A stretch of 64,000 nt of DNA from Ktedonosporobacter rubrisoli (lineage in GTDB: Bacteria > Chloroflexota > Ktedonobacteria > Ktedonobacterales > Ktedonobacteraceae). Below, one piece after another: positions 16,453 through 26,131 of the stretch (position 1 is its first letter; the number at the start of each line of letters is the position of its first letter). Position numbers and translations under genes: made by a program. The DNA lies in assembly GCF_004208415.1 (NCBI RefSeq), contig NZ_CP035758.1, positions 9,486,001 through 9,550,000 of the forward strand. Direction: 5' to 3'. The notes under the pieces are model-generated. The model saw nothing but the letters and a program-made list of their open reading frames with translations, was not told where the DNA came from and did no database searches.

Positions 16453-19236
16453 TCAGGAATCTCTGCGGGCCTTCTGCTGCAGCTCATAGAGTTTACTAAT
16501 GGCTTCGATAGGGGTTAGCTCATCTATCGCCAACGTTTTCAATTCTTCAATTAAGGGATGTGGCTCGGCGGCAAAGAGCGTCATTTGCCAGGCGGCAGGC
16601 ATGGTCATATCGCGCATGGCCTTGCGGCGCATACGGGCGTCTCCCTTACTCTCCAACTCTTCAAGGATCTCCTGTGCGCGGTGGATAACCGGGCGTGGGA
16701 TACCTGCGAGCTGGGCGACATGGACGCCGTAACTGCGGTCAGCGCCTCCCGGGATGATTTTACGCAAGAAGACAACTTTGCCGGCATCTTCGGTGACAGC
16801 CACATTCATACAGCGAATGCGTGGTAGCAGCTTTGCGACCTCGACAAGTTCGTGATAATGGGTGGCAAACAGCGTGCGGGCTCCGCTGCGCTTATTGTTG
16901 TGCAGATACTCAACAACTGCACGCGCGATAGCCAGGCCGTCGTAAGTGCTGGTGCCACGCCCGATTTCATCAAGGATAATCAAACTTCGCGGCGTTGCGT
17001 GATGGAGAATATTGGCGGTTTCAACCATTTCGACCATAAAGGTGCTTTGCCCAGTGGCGAGATCATCCTGAGCGCCAATGCGCGTAAAGATGCGATCTAC
17101 GATGCCTATGGTGGCGGCCTCGGCCGGAACATAGCTGCCAATCTGGGCCATGAGTGTAATCAAGGCAACCTGGCGAAGATAGGTTGATTTACCTGCCATA
17201 TTGGGACCGGTGATGATCACGATTTGCGCTTCGTGATTCGCGAGATTGGTATCATTTGGCACAAATGGTATATCTGACTGCGCCTGTTCCACGACGGGAT
17301 GGCGGCCAGCCACAATATGGGTGGTATCCTCGTCGTTGAGCTGAGGGCGGCAGTAATTGTTGCGCGATGCGACCTCTGCCAGGCTTAAATATACATCGAT
17401 CTCAGCAAGCGCGTGGGCCGTCTGCAAGATACGCTCGGAAGCATGGGTAGCGATATCACTGCGCAGCTGAACGAAGAACTCGTTCTCCATTTTATTGATG
17501 CGCTCCTGAGCGTTAAGCACAAGCGTCTCGTATTCCTTTAAGTCAGGAGTGATATAGCGCTCGCTATTGGTGAGCGTCTGGCGACGGATGTACTCGGTAG
17601 GCACACGATTGAGGTTTGAGTTGGTAACCTCTATGAAGTAGCCGGAAGCCTTATTGTAGCCAACCTTCAGTGTACTGATGCCGGTTCGTTTGCGCTCGCG
17701 TTGTTCAAGATCCGAGATCCACTGCCTGCCATTTTGCGAGGCATTCTTGAGCTGATCGAGCTCCGAGCTAAAGCCCTGGCGAATAATCCCACCTTCGGAA
17801 ATGCTGATTGGGGGCTCATCCACGATAGCGTGCTCGATAAGGGTAATAATATCTTCATTATTGCTAAGCTGTTGCATATGGCGTGCCAGCGAAGGTACAT
17901 TAGCCTCACCTTCCTCGGCAAAACAGGCGTGAACCTCGGTGGCTGCGCGCAAGCCGGAAGCCAGGGCTACCAGATCGCGCGGCGTAGCGATGCGCTGGCG
18001 GACCCGATTGATCAGGCGCTCAACATCGCCTGCCTTTTTTAGGGTCTCGGCCAGCCGAGCTTGCAGAATGGGACTATTGATCAGCTCAGCGATGGTCTCC
18101 TGACGCTGACGCAGGATGCCTACATCGAGCAGTGGCTGGCCAATCCAGCGGCGCATAAGCCGTCCACCCATGGGGCTGCGTGTGCGGTCGAGAACCCAGA
18201 GGAGCGAGCCCTTGACCGATCCACTGCGCCCAGTCTCAAAGAGTTCGAGGTTGCGCCGCGTATAGGGATCGAGGGTCATAAAGTTATTGGTAAAATAGGT
18301 TTCGAGCGAAGTGAGATGCTGTAACAAACCTTTCTGCGTATCCTGAACATAGGCCAGAACCGCTCCGGCGGCCCGAATGGCAAGAGGCAATTGCGCGCAG
18401 CCAAAACCCTCAAGCGAGGCTATATCGAACTGGGTGAGCAAGCGATGGCGCGCGTCATCCTCAGTAAAGTAGCGGGCGTCATAAGGTGTGACATGCCCGG
18501 CGATGCCTGCAAGCAGCCTGGCCAGAGGTGCAAAATCGTCTTCTTCCTCTTCCTCTTCAAGTTCAGGAATTTCGGCATTTGCGTTACCGTTGCTACCGAG
18601 TTTGGTAACAGGTTTTTCGCTCATAACCGTGGCCAGCCAGCGCTTCTTGCGGTTACCAAGACGGCTATAGTGGGCCTCAACCAGCACTTCAGCGGGTGAA
18701 ACACGGCCAATCTCTTGCTGCAGGGCGAGCTCTGGCTCGGGGGTACTAAACTGTGTTACGGCAAACTCGCCGGTGGTGATATCAAGATAAGCAATGCCCA
18801 CGGCCTCCCGTCCGGTGATGACCGCTGCCAGAAAGTTGTTGCGCTTGGCGGCGAGCATGGCGGGATCAATGATGGTACCTGGAGTGACAACGCGTACGAC
18901 CTCACGATCTACAAGCCCCTTGGAAAGAGCTGGATCGCTGGTCTGCTCACAAATAGCAACGCGATAGCCTTTGCTGACAAGACGAGCAATATATCCATCT
19001 GCGGCATGATGAGGGATGCCAGCCATAGGAGATTTTTCCCCGCGCCCAAAATCGCGCCGGGTAAGAGCTATTTCCAGTTCACGGGCAACGATTTCGGCAT
19101 CGTCGTCAAACATTTCATAAAAGTCGCCCATGCGGAAAAAGAGAATCGCATCAGGATTCTGGTGCTTGATTTCTAAATATTGCGTACGTACTGGACTGTG
19201 AGTAGGATGCGCTTTGGCGTAATCTTCGAATAACAC
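16453..19236 (-). CDS. mutS: DNA mismatch repair protein MutS
   Basis: Recognises base mismatches and starts repair. 927 residues. The mismatch-contacting FYE motif is in FFRMGDFYEMF (about residues 36-46); the ATPase has Walker A GPNMAGKST near residue 680 and Walker B LIILDEIGRGTSTYDG. An acidic run (EEEEEDDF) in the connector domain slightly lengthens the protein. The longest frame starts at TTG 19242, which directly abuts GAGGGAGG. The GTG two codons later (19236) has proper 6-nt spacing and was chosen. No mutL is visible nearby. Confidence 0.95.
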   Translation of the reverse strand: MLFEDYAKAHPTHSPVRTQYLEIKHQNPDAILFFRMGDFYEMFDDDAEIVARELEIALTRRDFGRGEKSPMAGIPHHAADGYIARLVSKGYRVAICEQTSDPALSKGLVDREVVRVVTPGTIIDPAMLAAKRNNFLAAVITGREAVGIAYLDITTGEFAVTQFSTPEPELALQQEIGRVSPAEVLVEAHYSRLGNRKKRWLATVMSEKPVTKLGSNGNANAEIPELEEEEEEDDFAPLARLLAGIAGHVTPYDARYFTEDDARHRLLTQFDIASLEGFGCAQLPLAIRAAGAVLAYVQDTQKGLLQHLTSLETYFTNNFMTLDPYTRRNLELFETGRSGSVKGSLLWVLDRTRSPMGGRLMRRWIGQPLLDVGILRQRQETIAELINSPILQARLAETLKKAGDVERLINRVRQRIATPRDLVALASGLRAATEVHACFAEEGEANVPSLARHMQQLSNNEDIITLIEHAIVDEPPISISEGGIIRQGFSSELDQLKNASQNGRQWISDLEQRERKRTGISTLKVGYNKASGYFIEVTNSNLNRVPTEYIRRQTLTNSERYITPDLKEYETLVLNAQERINKMENEFFVQLRSDIATHASERILQTAHALAEIDVYLSLAEVASRNNYCRPQLNDEDTTHIVAGRHPVVEQAQSDIPFVPNDTNLANHEAQIVIITGPNMAGKSTYLRQVALITLMAQIGSYVPAEAATIGIVDRIFTRIGAQDDLATGQSTFMVEMVETANILHHATPRSLIILDEIGRGTSTYDGLAIARAVVEYLHNNKRSGARTLFATHYHELVEVAKLLPRIRCMNVAVTEDAGKVVFLRKIIPGGADRSYGVHVAQLAGIPRPVIHRAQEILEELESKGDARMRRKAMRDMTMPAAWQMTLFAAEPHPLIEELKTLAIDELTPIEAISKLYELQQKARRDS

Positions 19237-19261
19237 GTTCAACCTCCCTCAAGCTCAACTC

Positions 19262-19290
19262 AGTATAAGCCTATTCGCGACCAACGTCAA
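19262..19290 (-). promoter_or_regulatory. Promoter of mutS
   Basis: Minus-strand TTGACG, 17-nt spacer, TATACT, giving a leader of about 20 nt before mutS. Confidence 0.65.
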
Positions 19291-19396
19291 TTTGCTTGCT
19301 AGCATGGAGGCCCAATTTACCTGAGATAGAACAGATAGAAAAGGGTCCCTGATAATGCATTGCGAAACTGGGTAGAGAAAGTGGAAAGTGGCAGAA

Positions 19397-19429
19397 CGAG
19401 AGCAATCGTGGCAAGAGAGATTGCTCTCG
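19397..19429 (-). terminator. Terminator of the envelope block
   Basis: Perfect 11-bp stem CGAGAGCAATC/GATTGCTCTCG with an 11-nt loop, 10 nt past the stop of the disordered-protein gene and upstream of the mutS promoter. Confidence 0.55.
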
Positions 19430-19438
19430 CAAAAGAAA

Positions 19439-21325
19439 TTATGCTCCAAATAGTTTGGCGAGCATGGCCCAGAGGCGCTGGAAGAAGCCCGGTTTGGGTT
19501 GCTCTTCCTTGCTCTCCTCTGCCAAAGGCGTTGCTTCCTTCTGACTTGTCTCAGGCGAGGACGAGGGTCCAACCTGGGTAGCATGTAGCGAGGCTTGCGG
19601 CTGATAGGGCTTCTCTGGTGCTTCGGCAACCTTAAGGCGGCTAGAGGTCACTGGAAGGATGATCGTTTGCTCTTCCTCTATCTCTGGCGACCTTGTTTGC
19701 TGGCGCTCCGGGCTAGTAGTTGGCTCTGCTAACATGCGGGGCTCATAGGAACCAACCGCTCTGGATAGCTGAGAGTCAGCAGAAGAGGAGTTCGCAGCCT
19801 CTACTATGACCGGCTGAGGTCCCGAGGGCGAGGAGACGACAGCGCGTTTGCTGGAAGGTTGTTCATCAAAATTGTCTTCCAGAACACGCCGCAGATGGGG
19901 TGGGAGCGAGATAATGGCGAGCTCACTGGAGGGCTGGCCTTCGAGCTGAGCCATCGTCAAGGTCTGCGTGTGCCTGGGAGGCTTAACAACTGCCAATGCT
20001 CGTGTCGGTTGCTCATCGATGGGTGTCGTCTCAGCTTGATTATCTTGTGGCTGCCCGGCTGTGGTTAGTTCTACTTTCGTTTCCTTATCCGTTGCGGGCA
20101 TCGTGCTGGCAATAGGTATACTCTCGCTAGCTACCTCTTGCTCAGACGCGTGGACTTCCTGGCTTTCGGTAAAGCCTTGAGTTGTCTCCACCTCCGCTGG
20201 CTCGGCGGCCTGCTGCTCATTTAGCAGCTCTGCAGGAGCAGAATAGGCGGTTGTCTCAGCCGGCTCGGTCGATTGCTCACCAACCGGCTCTACTGGAGCA
20301 GAGGAAGCAATTGTCTCCTCTTGCTGCCTGGCTAACTCAGCTAGCTGCTCTAGAGGGGTGGCTGCGCTGGTGACCTGCGCCTCCGCCACCTGTTCAAGCG
20401 GTGCTGAAGATTGTTCTATATGGCTATCTATTCTGGCTTGCTCAGGTAGCTCTGTGTCGGCTGCGGCGGTAACTTGCTCGATTTGGGGAGTTGTCTCGGC
20501 AGCTTGTGGCAAGACAAGAGCATCTGCCACCTGTCCGGGCTCTCCGGAACTCGTTTCAGGCGCAGCGCTCTCCGGCTCTTCTTGCGCAGATTGTTTCTGT
20601 GCGGGAGTCTCTGTTACCTGTGCTCCAACCTCTGACAACAGCGCGGCCAGAGGCGTGATAGGAATCTGGGGTTTTTCCGTGGCCGGGATGACTATATCAG
20701 CTAAAAGCTCAGCAGGAGACATGACGCGCGTACCCCAGGGCGAAGTTTCGGCGGTCTGCTGTTTCTCTGTTTCGTCTCCATCGCTCATCAGCTTCTGCAA
20801 AATTTGGGCCTCAGTAGTGGCATCATCTCTATCAAGATCTTCCACCTGCTCCGTAGACTCGCCGGGCAGTGTGCCAGTCTGGCCAACAGAGTTGATCCAG
20901 TCATAAGCGCCTTCCAGCGAATGCTCGCACCACTCGGTGTAGTCGCCGCCGATCACACCATAGCGCTCGCAATAAGCCAGCAATTGCATAGTATGGTCGA
21001 GCCAGCTCTCACCGCGTGCAAGCATCTTATCGAGCAAATCAATATCACTTACTCCACGGGCCTGAAGCTGGGCCAGCGTAGCTGAAGCGATGGCGGATGG
21101 CTGGGCTTGCTGCATAAGCTCGCCATTTTCGACAATTGCCTGCTGAAGGGCCACAACCTGCATGCGCAGCGTCTCCATCTGCCGCTGTAACATCCAGGCC
21201 TGGTAGCATTGATAGAACTCCTCAACCTCTTGCGGATCGAGGCGGGCGAGAATAGTATTGATGCGTTCAGAAGAGTGCAGCCTGTTCGTAGTATCGGTAA
21301 GGGTGATGCTACTAACATTATTCAT
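19439..21325 (-). CDS. Large disordered Glu/Ala/Pro/Thr-rich protein, unknown function
   Basis: Not recognised as a family. 628 residues from ATG 21325 (AGGAG, 7-nt spacing). Residues about 1-150 look folded and helical, with a Trp-rich stretch (MARGESWLDHTMQLLAYCERYG...EWCEHSLEGAYDWINS). About 400 residues of low-complexity, acidic sequence follow, full of AETT, EQ and PAE runs. The end, KPGFFQRLWAMLAKLFGA, is a short amphipathic or membrane-touching helix. The ATG overlaps the end of the upstream coiled-coil gene by 8 nt, so the two are translationally coupled. Position behind ftsW and two FHA genes suggests an envelope scaffold or regulator, by inference only. Confidence 0.6.
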   Translation of the reverse strand: MNNVSSITLTDTTNRLHSSERINTILARLDPQEVEEFYQCYQAWMLQRQMETLRMQVVALQQAIVENGELMQQAQPSAIASATLAQLQARGVSDIDLLDKMLARGESWLDHTMQLLAYCERYGVIGGDYTEWCEHSLEGAYDWINSVGQTGTLPGESTEQVEDLDRDDATTEAQILQKLMSDGDETEKQQTAETSPWGTRVMSPAELLADIVIPATEKPQIPITPLAALLSEVGAQVTETPAQKQSAQEEPESAAPETSSGEPGQVADALVLPQAAETTPQIEQVTAAADTELPEQARIDSHIEQSSAPLEQVAEAQVTSAATPLEQLAELARQQEETIASSAPVEPVGEQSTEPAETTAYSAPAELLNEQQAAEPAEVETTQGFTESQEVHASEQEVASESIPIASTMPATDKETKVELTTAGQPQDNQAETTPIDEQPTRALAVVKPPRHTQTLTMAQLEGQPSSELAIISLPPHLRRVLEDNFDEQPSSKRAVVSSPSGPQPVIVEAANSSSADSQLSRAVGSYEPRMLAEPTTSPERQQTRSPEIEEEQTIILPVTSSRLKVAEAPEKPYQPQASLHATQVGPSSSPETSQKEATPLAEESKEEQPKPGFFQRLWAMLAKLFGA

Positions 21326-22016
21326 TGGGTTGCTCCTCTCCTGCATCTGATTGAGCGTTAGAGCGCTGCCCCCAACGTTCAAACCAGCGCTGTATTAACT
21401 GGTTTGTACGCATACTTTGCTTATCTACCGGACTCGTACTTGCAGAGCCAGCGGAGGAAGGTAGCTCTGCTTCTGGCTGTGGGTGGGGAGGCTGGTGAGA
21501 GAGTGTCGGCGGCGGCTCTTCTCCCTGGGTAGTGAAGAAAGCTGCAATATCTTCTGGCAAGAGATCTGCCTCGGGGCGAGGTGTAGGTGGCGAGAAAGCC
21601 GACACATCAAAATCAAAGGAAGGCATCTGCATTTCCCCCGTGTCGAAATTTGGGAGCTTGCTCCAGGCAAAGAGGGCTTGAGACAAGATAGCTGTAAGTT
21701 GCTTCTGGTCGACGCCATTTACTTGTGCTGCTGGGGAGAATGCGCTTAGAGGCTCGCTTGATTCGGCAGGAATGTTTTCAGCAGGGGCATGCGAAGCCAG
21801 ATAGCTTGATGTATCCAATGCAGCCTCAAAGTGCGCTCTATCGTGTTGTAGGCTGGAGAGCGCTCTGATGATGGTATTATTTTCGTACGAGGCGCTGTCT
21901 TGCTGATGATTTACTTGTTCCTGGAGTTGGGCCAACTCCTCTTCTAAGCGTTTCAGTTGTGCCCGAAGTTGCTGATCCACCTCGCGGTAGTGCAACCATA
22001 GACGGTATTGACCCAT
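21318..22016 (-). CDS. Coiled-coil protein downstream of ftsW, unknown function
   Basis: Not recognised. 232 residues starting at MGQYRLWLHYREVD. Residues about 8-45 form a heptad-like coiled coil (LRAQLKRLEEELAQLQEQV). A long Pro/Ser/Ala-rich acidic region follows, with a short basic segment near the C-terminus. The frame is open to 22163, but those codons read as non-coding upstream DNA and GGGAAGG precedes ATG 22016. It overlaps the following disordered-protein gene by 8 nt. The pair probably works together. Confidence 0.55.
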   Translation of the reverse strand: MGQYRLWLHYREVDQQLRAQLKRLEEELAQLQEQVNHQQDSASYENNTIIRALSSLQHDRAHFEAALDTSSYLASHAPAENIPAESSEPLSAFSPAAQVNGVDQKQLTAILSQALFAWSKLPNFDTGEMQMPSFDFDVSAFSPPTPRPEADLLPEDIAAFFTTQGEEPPPTLSHQPPHPQPEAELPSSAGSASTSPVDKQSMRTNQLIQRWFERWGQRSNAQSDAGEEQPNE

Positions 22017-22176
22017 AATCCTTCCCACTACTTTTTCGCTGTCATGACAACTTGCGAAGTGCAGCCCTATCCCTGGAGGGATAGAGTCGCTAGCCATAAA
22101 TGCTATGCTTGCTGGGAAGTATAGCATTAACGTTGATAAGAGACAAGCTGAAACGGGCAGCACATTACTAATGTGT

Positions 22177-23601
22177 TTAAGCAGAGCCGTCGCGCTCTAC
22201 CGCTGTATTGTGCGAGATGCGTAGTAAAATGCCGACAATAATGTAATTGGCGAGAATAGAGCTTCCGCCATAGCTCAGGAAAGGCAGGGGAATACCTGTG
22301 AGAGGCATCAATTTTAAGTTACCTGCGCTAATGATGAGCGTTTGAATAGCAAAGATAGAGGTAAGGCCCGCTGCCAACAGCTGTGTGAAAGGCTCGGTTG
22401 CCTCAATGGCGATACGATAGCCTCGATACACTATAAAAAGGTAGAGGCCGAGGATAGCAAAGAGCCCGGCCAGGCCCAACTCTTCACCCAGTGCTGTGAG
22501 CACCATATCGGACTCCACAACCGGCACAAAACCGACGCCTGCCGGGTGCCCGAGGCCAAGCCCGGCCCCAAAGATACCGCCGCTGGAGAGCGCAATCAAG
22601 CCCTGGACGATCTGGCCCGCGCCGCCGGGCTGCTGGTAGAGCTCCTCACTGGCCTGCGTCCAATGGATCATATCGATGCTCACTACGGCAAAACGTGAGC
22701 GCACATAGCCCAGGAGGCTGTAACCAATGAAGGCAAGGAAGAAGAAAATGCCCAGGCTGACCAGCACGTAGGAGAGCTTGCTACTGGCGAGATAAGTCAT
22801 ACAGAGAAACAGGCTGTAGATGAGCAGCGCCAGGCCAAGTTCACGTACGATCAGGAAGATCATCAGGGCCAGGCCAAGCATGAGCAGAAGCGGCCCTAAT
22901 TGACGTAGAGGCGGTAGGCGAAAACGGCCAATGCGCAAGAAGCCCTGGGCAATCATATCCCGGTTCTCGCTAAGATAGGCAGCAAAAAAGATCACGATAG
23001 AGATTTTTAGGAGCTCGGAGGGCTGCAAGGCAAAGAAAGGAATCTGTAGGACGTCTCGTGAAGGAGCATTTGACCTGAATGTGCGAATACCGTTAATCAG
23101 GCTGGGAAGCAATACCAGAAAGCTTACGGCGGCCCAGGTATATTTAAAGCGGCCCAGCCAGCTGATATTGCGCAATACAAACATCACGACCATACAAATA
23201 ACCAGGCCCATAACCACCCATTCAAGCTGTTTTGTGCCTAGATTAGGGATGCCTGGATCATGTTCACAGGTCACGCAAGTTGGAATGTTAGGGCCAAGGC
23301 GTGTGGCCATCATCACTCCAATACCGCTGAGCAGGCCAACGAGGGGCAGTAATACCTGATCAGCCTTGCGGAAGAAGACGCTTAACACCACATTGGCCAA
23401 TAACAATATGGCAACCAAGCCAAGCGCCGGGATCAGCCCCTCAATAGTAGGCAGGTTCTTCACATTAAGAGATGAGCGCGGGTCTGCATTGGCAAGGAAC
23501 AATTGCGTCATTGCCACAAGCAGAATGAGAAAAGGAATAATCAATAAACCCAATTCTCGCCAACGATAGCGCTGAAACACTCCGGGTGATTGACTTGCCA
23601 T
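22177..23601 (-). CDS. FtsW/RodA/SpoVE-family peptidoglycan glycosyltransferase
   Basis: SEDS-family integral membrane enzyme that polymerises lipid II during division or elongation. 474 residues with at least ten hydrophobic segments. Diagnostic blocks are LQPSELLKISIVIFFAAYLS, the loop GLIALSSGGIFGAGLGLG, FVPVVESDMVLTALGEELG and the C-terminal LTGIPLPFLSYGGSS. FtsW and RodA cannot be separated safely from sequence reading; the FHA context resembles the actinobacterial rodA locus. No partner penicillin-binding protein gene is in the block. Start ATG follows GAGG by 9 nt. Confidence 0.88.
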   Translation of the reverse strand: MASQSPGVFQRYRWRELGLLIIPFLILLVAMTQLFLANADPRSSLNVKNLPTIEGLIPALGLVAILLLANVVLSVFFRKADQVLLPLVGLLSGIGVMMATRLGPNIPTCVTCEHDPGIPNLGTKQLEWVVMGLVICMVVMFVLRNISWLGRFKYTWAAVSFLVLLPSLINGIRTFRSNAPSRDVLQIPFFALQPSELLKISIVIFFAAYLSENRDMIAQGFLRIGRFRLPPLRQLGPLLLMLGLALMIFLIVRELGLALLIYSLFLCMTYLASSKLSYVLVSLGIFFFLAFIGYSLLGYVRSRFAVVSIDMIHWTQASEELYQQPGGAGQIVQGLIALSSGGIFGAGLGLGHPAGVGFVPVVESDMVLTALGEELGLAGLFAILGLYLFIVYRGYRIAIEATEPFTQLLAAGLTSIFAIQTLIISAGNLKLMPLTGIPLPFLSYGGSSILANYIIVGILLRISHNTAVERDGSA

Positions 23602-23674
23602 CTAACGCAACCTCACATATCTAGTAAAGAAGCAGGCAAAGTTTCTTAGTGGCAATTTTCCTGACCCCGCCTGC

Positions 23675-24127
23675 CTACTGAGTAAGCTTAAATTGAATAT
23701 AGCCAACACGTATAATATCGCCGTTCCTGGCCGGGAGCGCCTCGCGGGCCGGCTGGTTGTTAACATACGTTCCGTTAACGCTACCAGCGTCCTGGACATA
23801 CCAGGTGCCGTTACGAAGCCAGAGGCGTGTGTGCTCGGCCGAGATGAAATTATCTGTAATCTGAATGGTATTTGTTGGCCCTCGGCCAATATTGGTTTGT
23901 GATGCGAGGGCAAAGCGCGTCCCGGGCAAGATGTTGCTGGGACCGCTATCGACAACCACAAGATGCCCCTGAGTCTGAGGAGCTCTGTTTCCCGCATCCG
24001 CGCTAGCTGCCGTCGTTTTGCGTAAATCGCGGGTGATTGCGATAACCACCTGCATAAGAAAAAGGTAGAGCAGAACAACTAATAAGAGCCGTAAGATGAA
24101 TAAGAAAGAATCTATTTGTAATGGCAT
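23675..24127 (-). CDS. Membrane-anchored FHA-domain protein (FhaB-like)
   Basis: 150 residues: one N-terminal transmembrane segment (about 8-32), a short linker, and a C-terminal FHA domain (about 70-148). FHA domains bind phosphothreonine. Visible core residues are NIGRGPTN (conserved Gly-Arg), ISAEHTRL (Ser and His) and VNGTYVN (Asn-Gly). This size and topology match FhaB/FipA, which links Ser/Thr kinase signalling to cell-wall synthesis in actinobacteria. It lies 12 nt after fhaA and 73 nt before ftsW. No kinase gene is inside the window. Confidence 0.8.
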   Translation of the reverse strand: MPLQIDSFLFILRLLLVVLLYLFLMQVVIAITRDLRKTTAASADAGNRAPQTQGHLVVVDSGPSNILPGTRFALASQTNIGRGPTNTIQITDNFISAEHTRLWLRNGTWYVQDAGSVNGTYVNNQPAREALPARNGDIIRVGYIQFKLTQ

Positions 24128-24139
24128 AAGGCGGAAATC

Positions 24140-25015
24140 TCACCTTCTCTCAAAGTAGAAATCATAGCTGCCAACGACGAAGTGATCTCCGTTGCGCAGC
24201 GTATATTGGCGCATATGTGGCGTATTATTAATTGTGATGCCATTTGTACTACCAAGATCAAAGATGACGAACTGACCATCCGGCTGATATTTTAACTGAG
24301 CATGATAGCGTGATACACGTTTGTCTTCGACGATAATATCATTGCTAAGCTGACGGCCAATATTGATAATAGGTTTTTCGATGCGATAAATTTGTTGTCC
24401 TGATTGGGGTAGACGGATAGTAAGCCAGGCTTGCGGCATGGGAGCTGAGGCGGCTGGCCTGGTTGGATTGTTAGTGGCGCTGGCCTGCTGCTGCCGACCT
24501 CCCTGCTGAGGCACAGGGCTTGGTTGTATGCCCGGCAACGATTGCCCGGGAGGTATCTGAGCTCGTAACTGGGCTATTTGCTCGGCGCTAAGGGCCTGGG
24601 TAGCCATAATGCCTGCTTCTGCGCCTCCGCTTTTATCGGCGAGCTCGGTCTCGATGCGCACAATACCCATGCTGAGAGAGCTATCGGAATGCAGGCGAAT
24701 AACAGGCATAGTCCTTAGCGTATAGTGGCGGTGGCGAGCAAACTCGACAAGCTGATTTTGCCAATCTTTGATCAGCACGGCCTGACCTGGCGACAATTGT
24801 TGATGATCTTTGATACTTAAGTAGATATCATAGATATCTGGCGCAAGTCGGCGTCCTTCGCCCTGTAACAGGGTATTATCTTCCATCGCACGCTCAAGTT
24901 TGCGTGCCAGCTCTACAGGCTCCAGGCGTGAAGGAAAAAGGCGCGCAAAGGGGCCTTCGATAATACGCTGCATAAATGCTTCAAATTTTGTCAGTGGGTT
25001 CTGGCGAGCTTTCAA
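24140..25015 (-). CDS. DUF3662 and FHA-domain protein (FhaA-like)
   Basis: 291 residues. The N-terminal DUF3662 domain (about 8-130; FARLFPSRLEPVELARKLERAM) is typical of FhaA. A Gln/Pro/Ala-rich linker (about 140-195) precedes a C-terminal FHA domain with INIGRQLSNDI, VSRYHAQL and GSTNGITIN. In mycobacteria FhaA binds phosphorylated envelope proteins such as the MviN/PBP machinery. Start is TTG at 25015, with GGAGG 8 nt before it. It follows ribF almost directly and precedes fhaB by 12 nt, forming one operon with ftsW. Confidence 0.82.
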   Translation of the reverse strand: MKARQNPLTKFEAFMQRIIEGPFARLFPSRLEPVELARKLERAMEDNTLLQGEGRRLAPDIYDIYLSIKDHQQLSPGQAVLIKDWQNQLVEFARHRHYTLRTMPVIRLHSDSSLSMGIVRIETELADKSGGAEAGIMATQALSAEQIAQLRAQIPPGQSLPGIQPSPVPQQGGRQQQASATNNPTRPAASAPMPQAWLTIRLPQSGQQIYRIEKPIINIGRQLSNDIIVEDKRVSRYHAQLKYQPDGQFVIFDLGSTNGITINNTPHMRQYTLRNGDHFVVGSYDFYFERR

Positions 25016-25019
25016 TTGC

Positions 25020-25976
25020 TCACCCTCCTATGGCTAAAATTTGGCGTGCGCGCTCTACATCGGATGCGATCTGGGTTTTCAATGCATCAATACCAGAGAA
25101 GCGTTGTTCGTTACGTAAACGAGCTATAAAATCGACGCTGAGGCGTTTCTCGTATAGATCCAGATTTACATCGAGTAGATGCACCTCGACCAGACGTTCC
25201 TTTCCATTAAACGTTGGGCGAACTCCTATATTGGCCACACCATTATAGACGGTAGGAGCATTATTTGAGTCACTGCCCACTTCTTCCTGATCCTTGATGC
25301 GAACGCGCACGGCATACACACCATTGGCCGGAAGGAGTTTATGGGGGTCCGGGTGTAGATTGGCTGTGGGAAAGCCCAGAAGCCTTCCGCGCTCATCCCC
25401 ATGCCTAACGATTCCGTTTATGACTACTGGATGTCCCAGCAATTCGTTGGCGTCCTCTATATGCCCATCAGTGACCAGTGCGCGGATGCGCGTGCTGCTG
25501 ATACGCACCTGCTCAGATTCCTCCAGCGAAATAATGCGCACTTGAATATTGTGTTCCTGACCATACTGCTCAAGGAAGGTAGTATCGCCCATCCTGTTGC
25601 GTCCAAGGCTGAAGTTGGCACCCACGACAAGGCCTCTAATCTGGAAATCCTTACAGAGGGTGTCCATAAATTCTTGAGCGCTCATCGCTGAAACCTGGGG
25701 GGTGAACGAGATAACGATACTCCTGGCAATCTGGCCATACTTGCTGGCTAGAGCCAGCTTCTCTTCAAGCGTTGTCAGATATTGCACATAAATTTCGGGA
25801 CGAACAACCATCAGCGTGTGCGGCTGGAACGTGACGACGACCGGGAGGCAGTGCAAAGCCTCGGCCATAACGTGCAGTTCGTGCATCAGGCGCTGATGCC
25901 CTTTATGAATACCATCAAAATTGCCGATGGTAATAACAATAGGTTCGTCTGGTGATAAAGTTGTTTGATATTGCAT
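25020..25976 (-). CDS. ribF: Bifunctional riboflavin kinase / FAD synthetase
   Basis: Makes FMN and then FAD from riboflavin. 318 residues. The N-terminal adenylyltransferase domain has ITIGNFDGIHKGHQ and VTFQPHT; RISSTRIR marks its end. The C-terminal riboflavin kinase domain begins near 185 with GIVRHGDERGRLLGFPTANL. Start ATG 25976 lacks a good Shine-Dalgarno (AGGAAG is about 19 nt away), so the site is fixed mainly by the conserved N-terminus. It follows truB in the classical order and abuts fhaA. Confidence 0.93.
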   Translation of the reverse strand: MQYQTTLSPDEPIVITIGNFDGIHKGHQRLMHELHVMAEALHCLPVVVTFQPHTLMVVRPEIYVQYLTTLEEKLALASKYGQIARSIVISFTPQVSAMSAQEFMDTLCKDFQIRGLVVGANFSLGRNRMGDTTFLEQYGQEHNIQVRIISLEESEQVRISSTRIRALVTDGHIEDANELLGHPVVINGIVRHGDERGRLLGFPTANLHPDPHKLLPANGVYAVRVRIKDQEEVGSDSNNAPTVYNGVANIGVRPTFNGKERLVEVHLLDVNLDLYEKRLSVDFIARLRNEQRFSGIDALKTQIASDVERARQILAIGG

Positions 25977-26064
25977 TGCCGATATAATAAGTTTCTTCCT
26001 GGTGTTTTAGCTTGGAGATACCTGTCCTTAACGTTCCTAGCCTATAGTACCACAGCTAATTCAC

Positions 26065-26094
26065 GCTAGCAATAATAGTAGCCATGCTGCTAGC
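26065..26094 (-). terminator. Possible hairpin after truB
   Basis: Seven-base arms GCTAGCA/TGCTAGC with a 16-nt loop, about 38 nt past the truB stop. There is no U tract. It may separate the translation operon from the ribF-FHA-ftsW operon. Confidence 0.3.
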
Positions 26095-26131
26095 AAGAGA
26101 TACTGTTAGGACGGTATCGACCTGCCTCATA

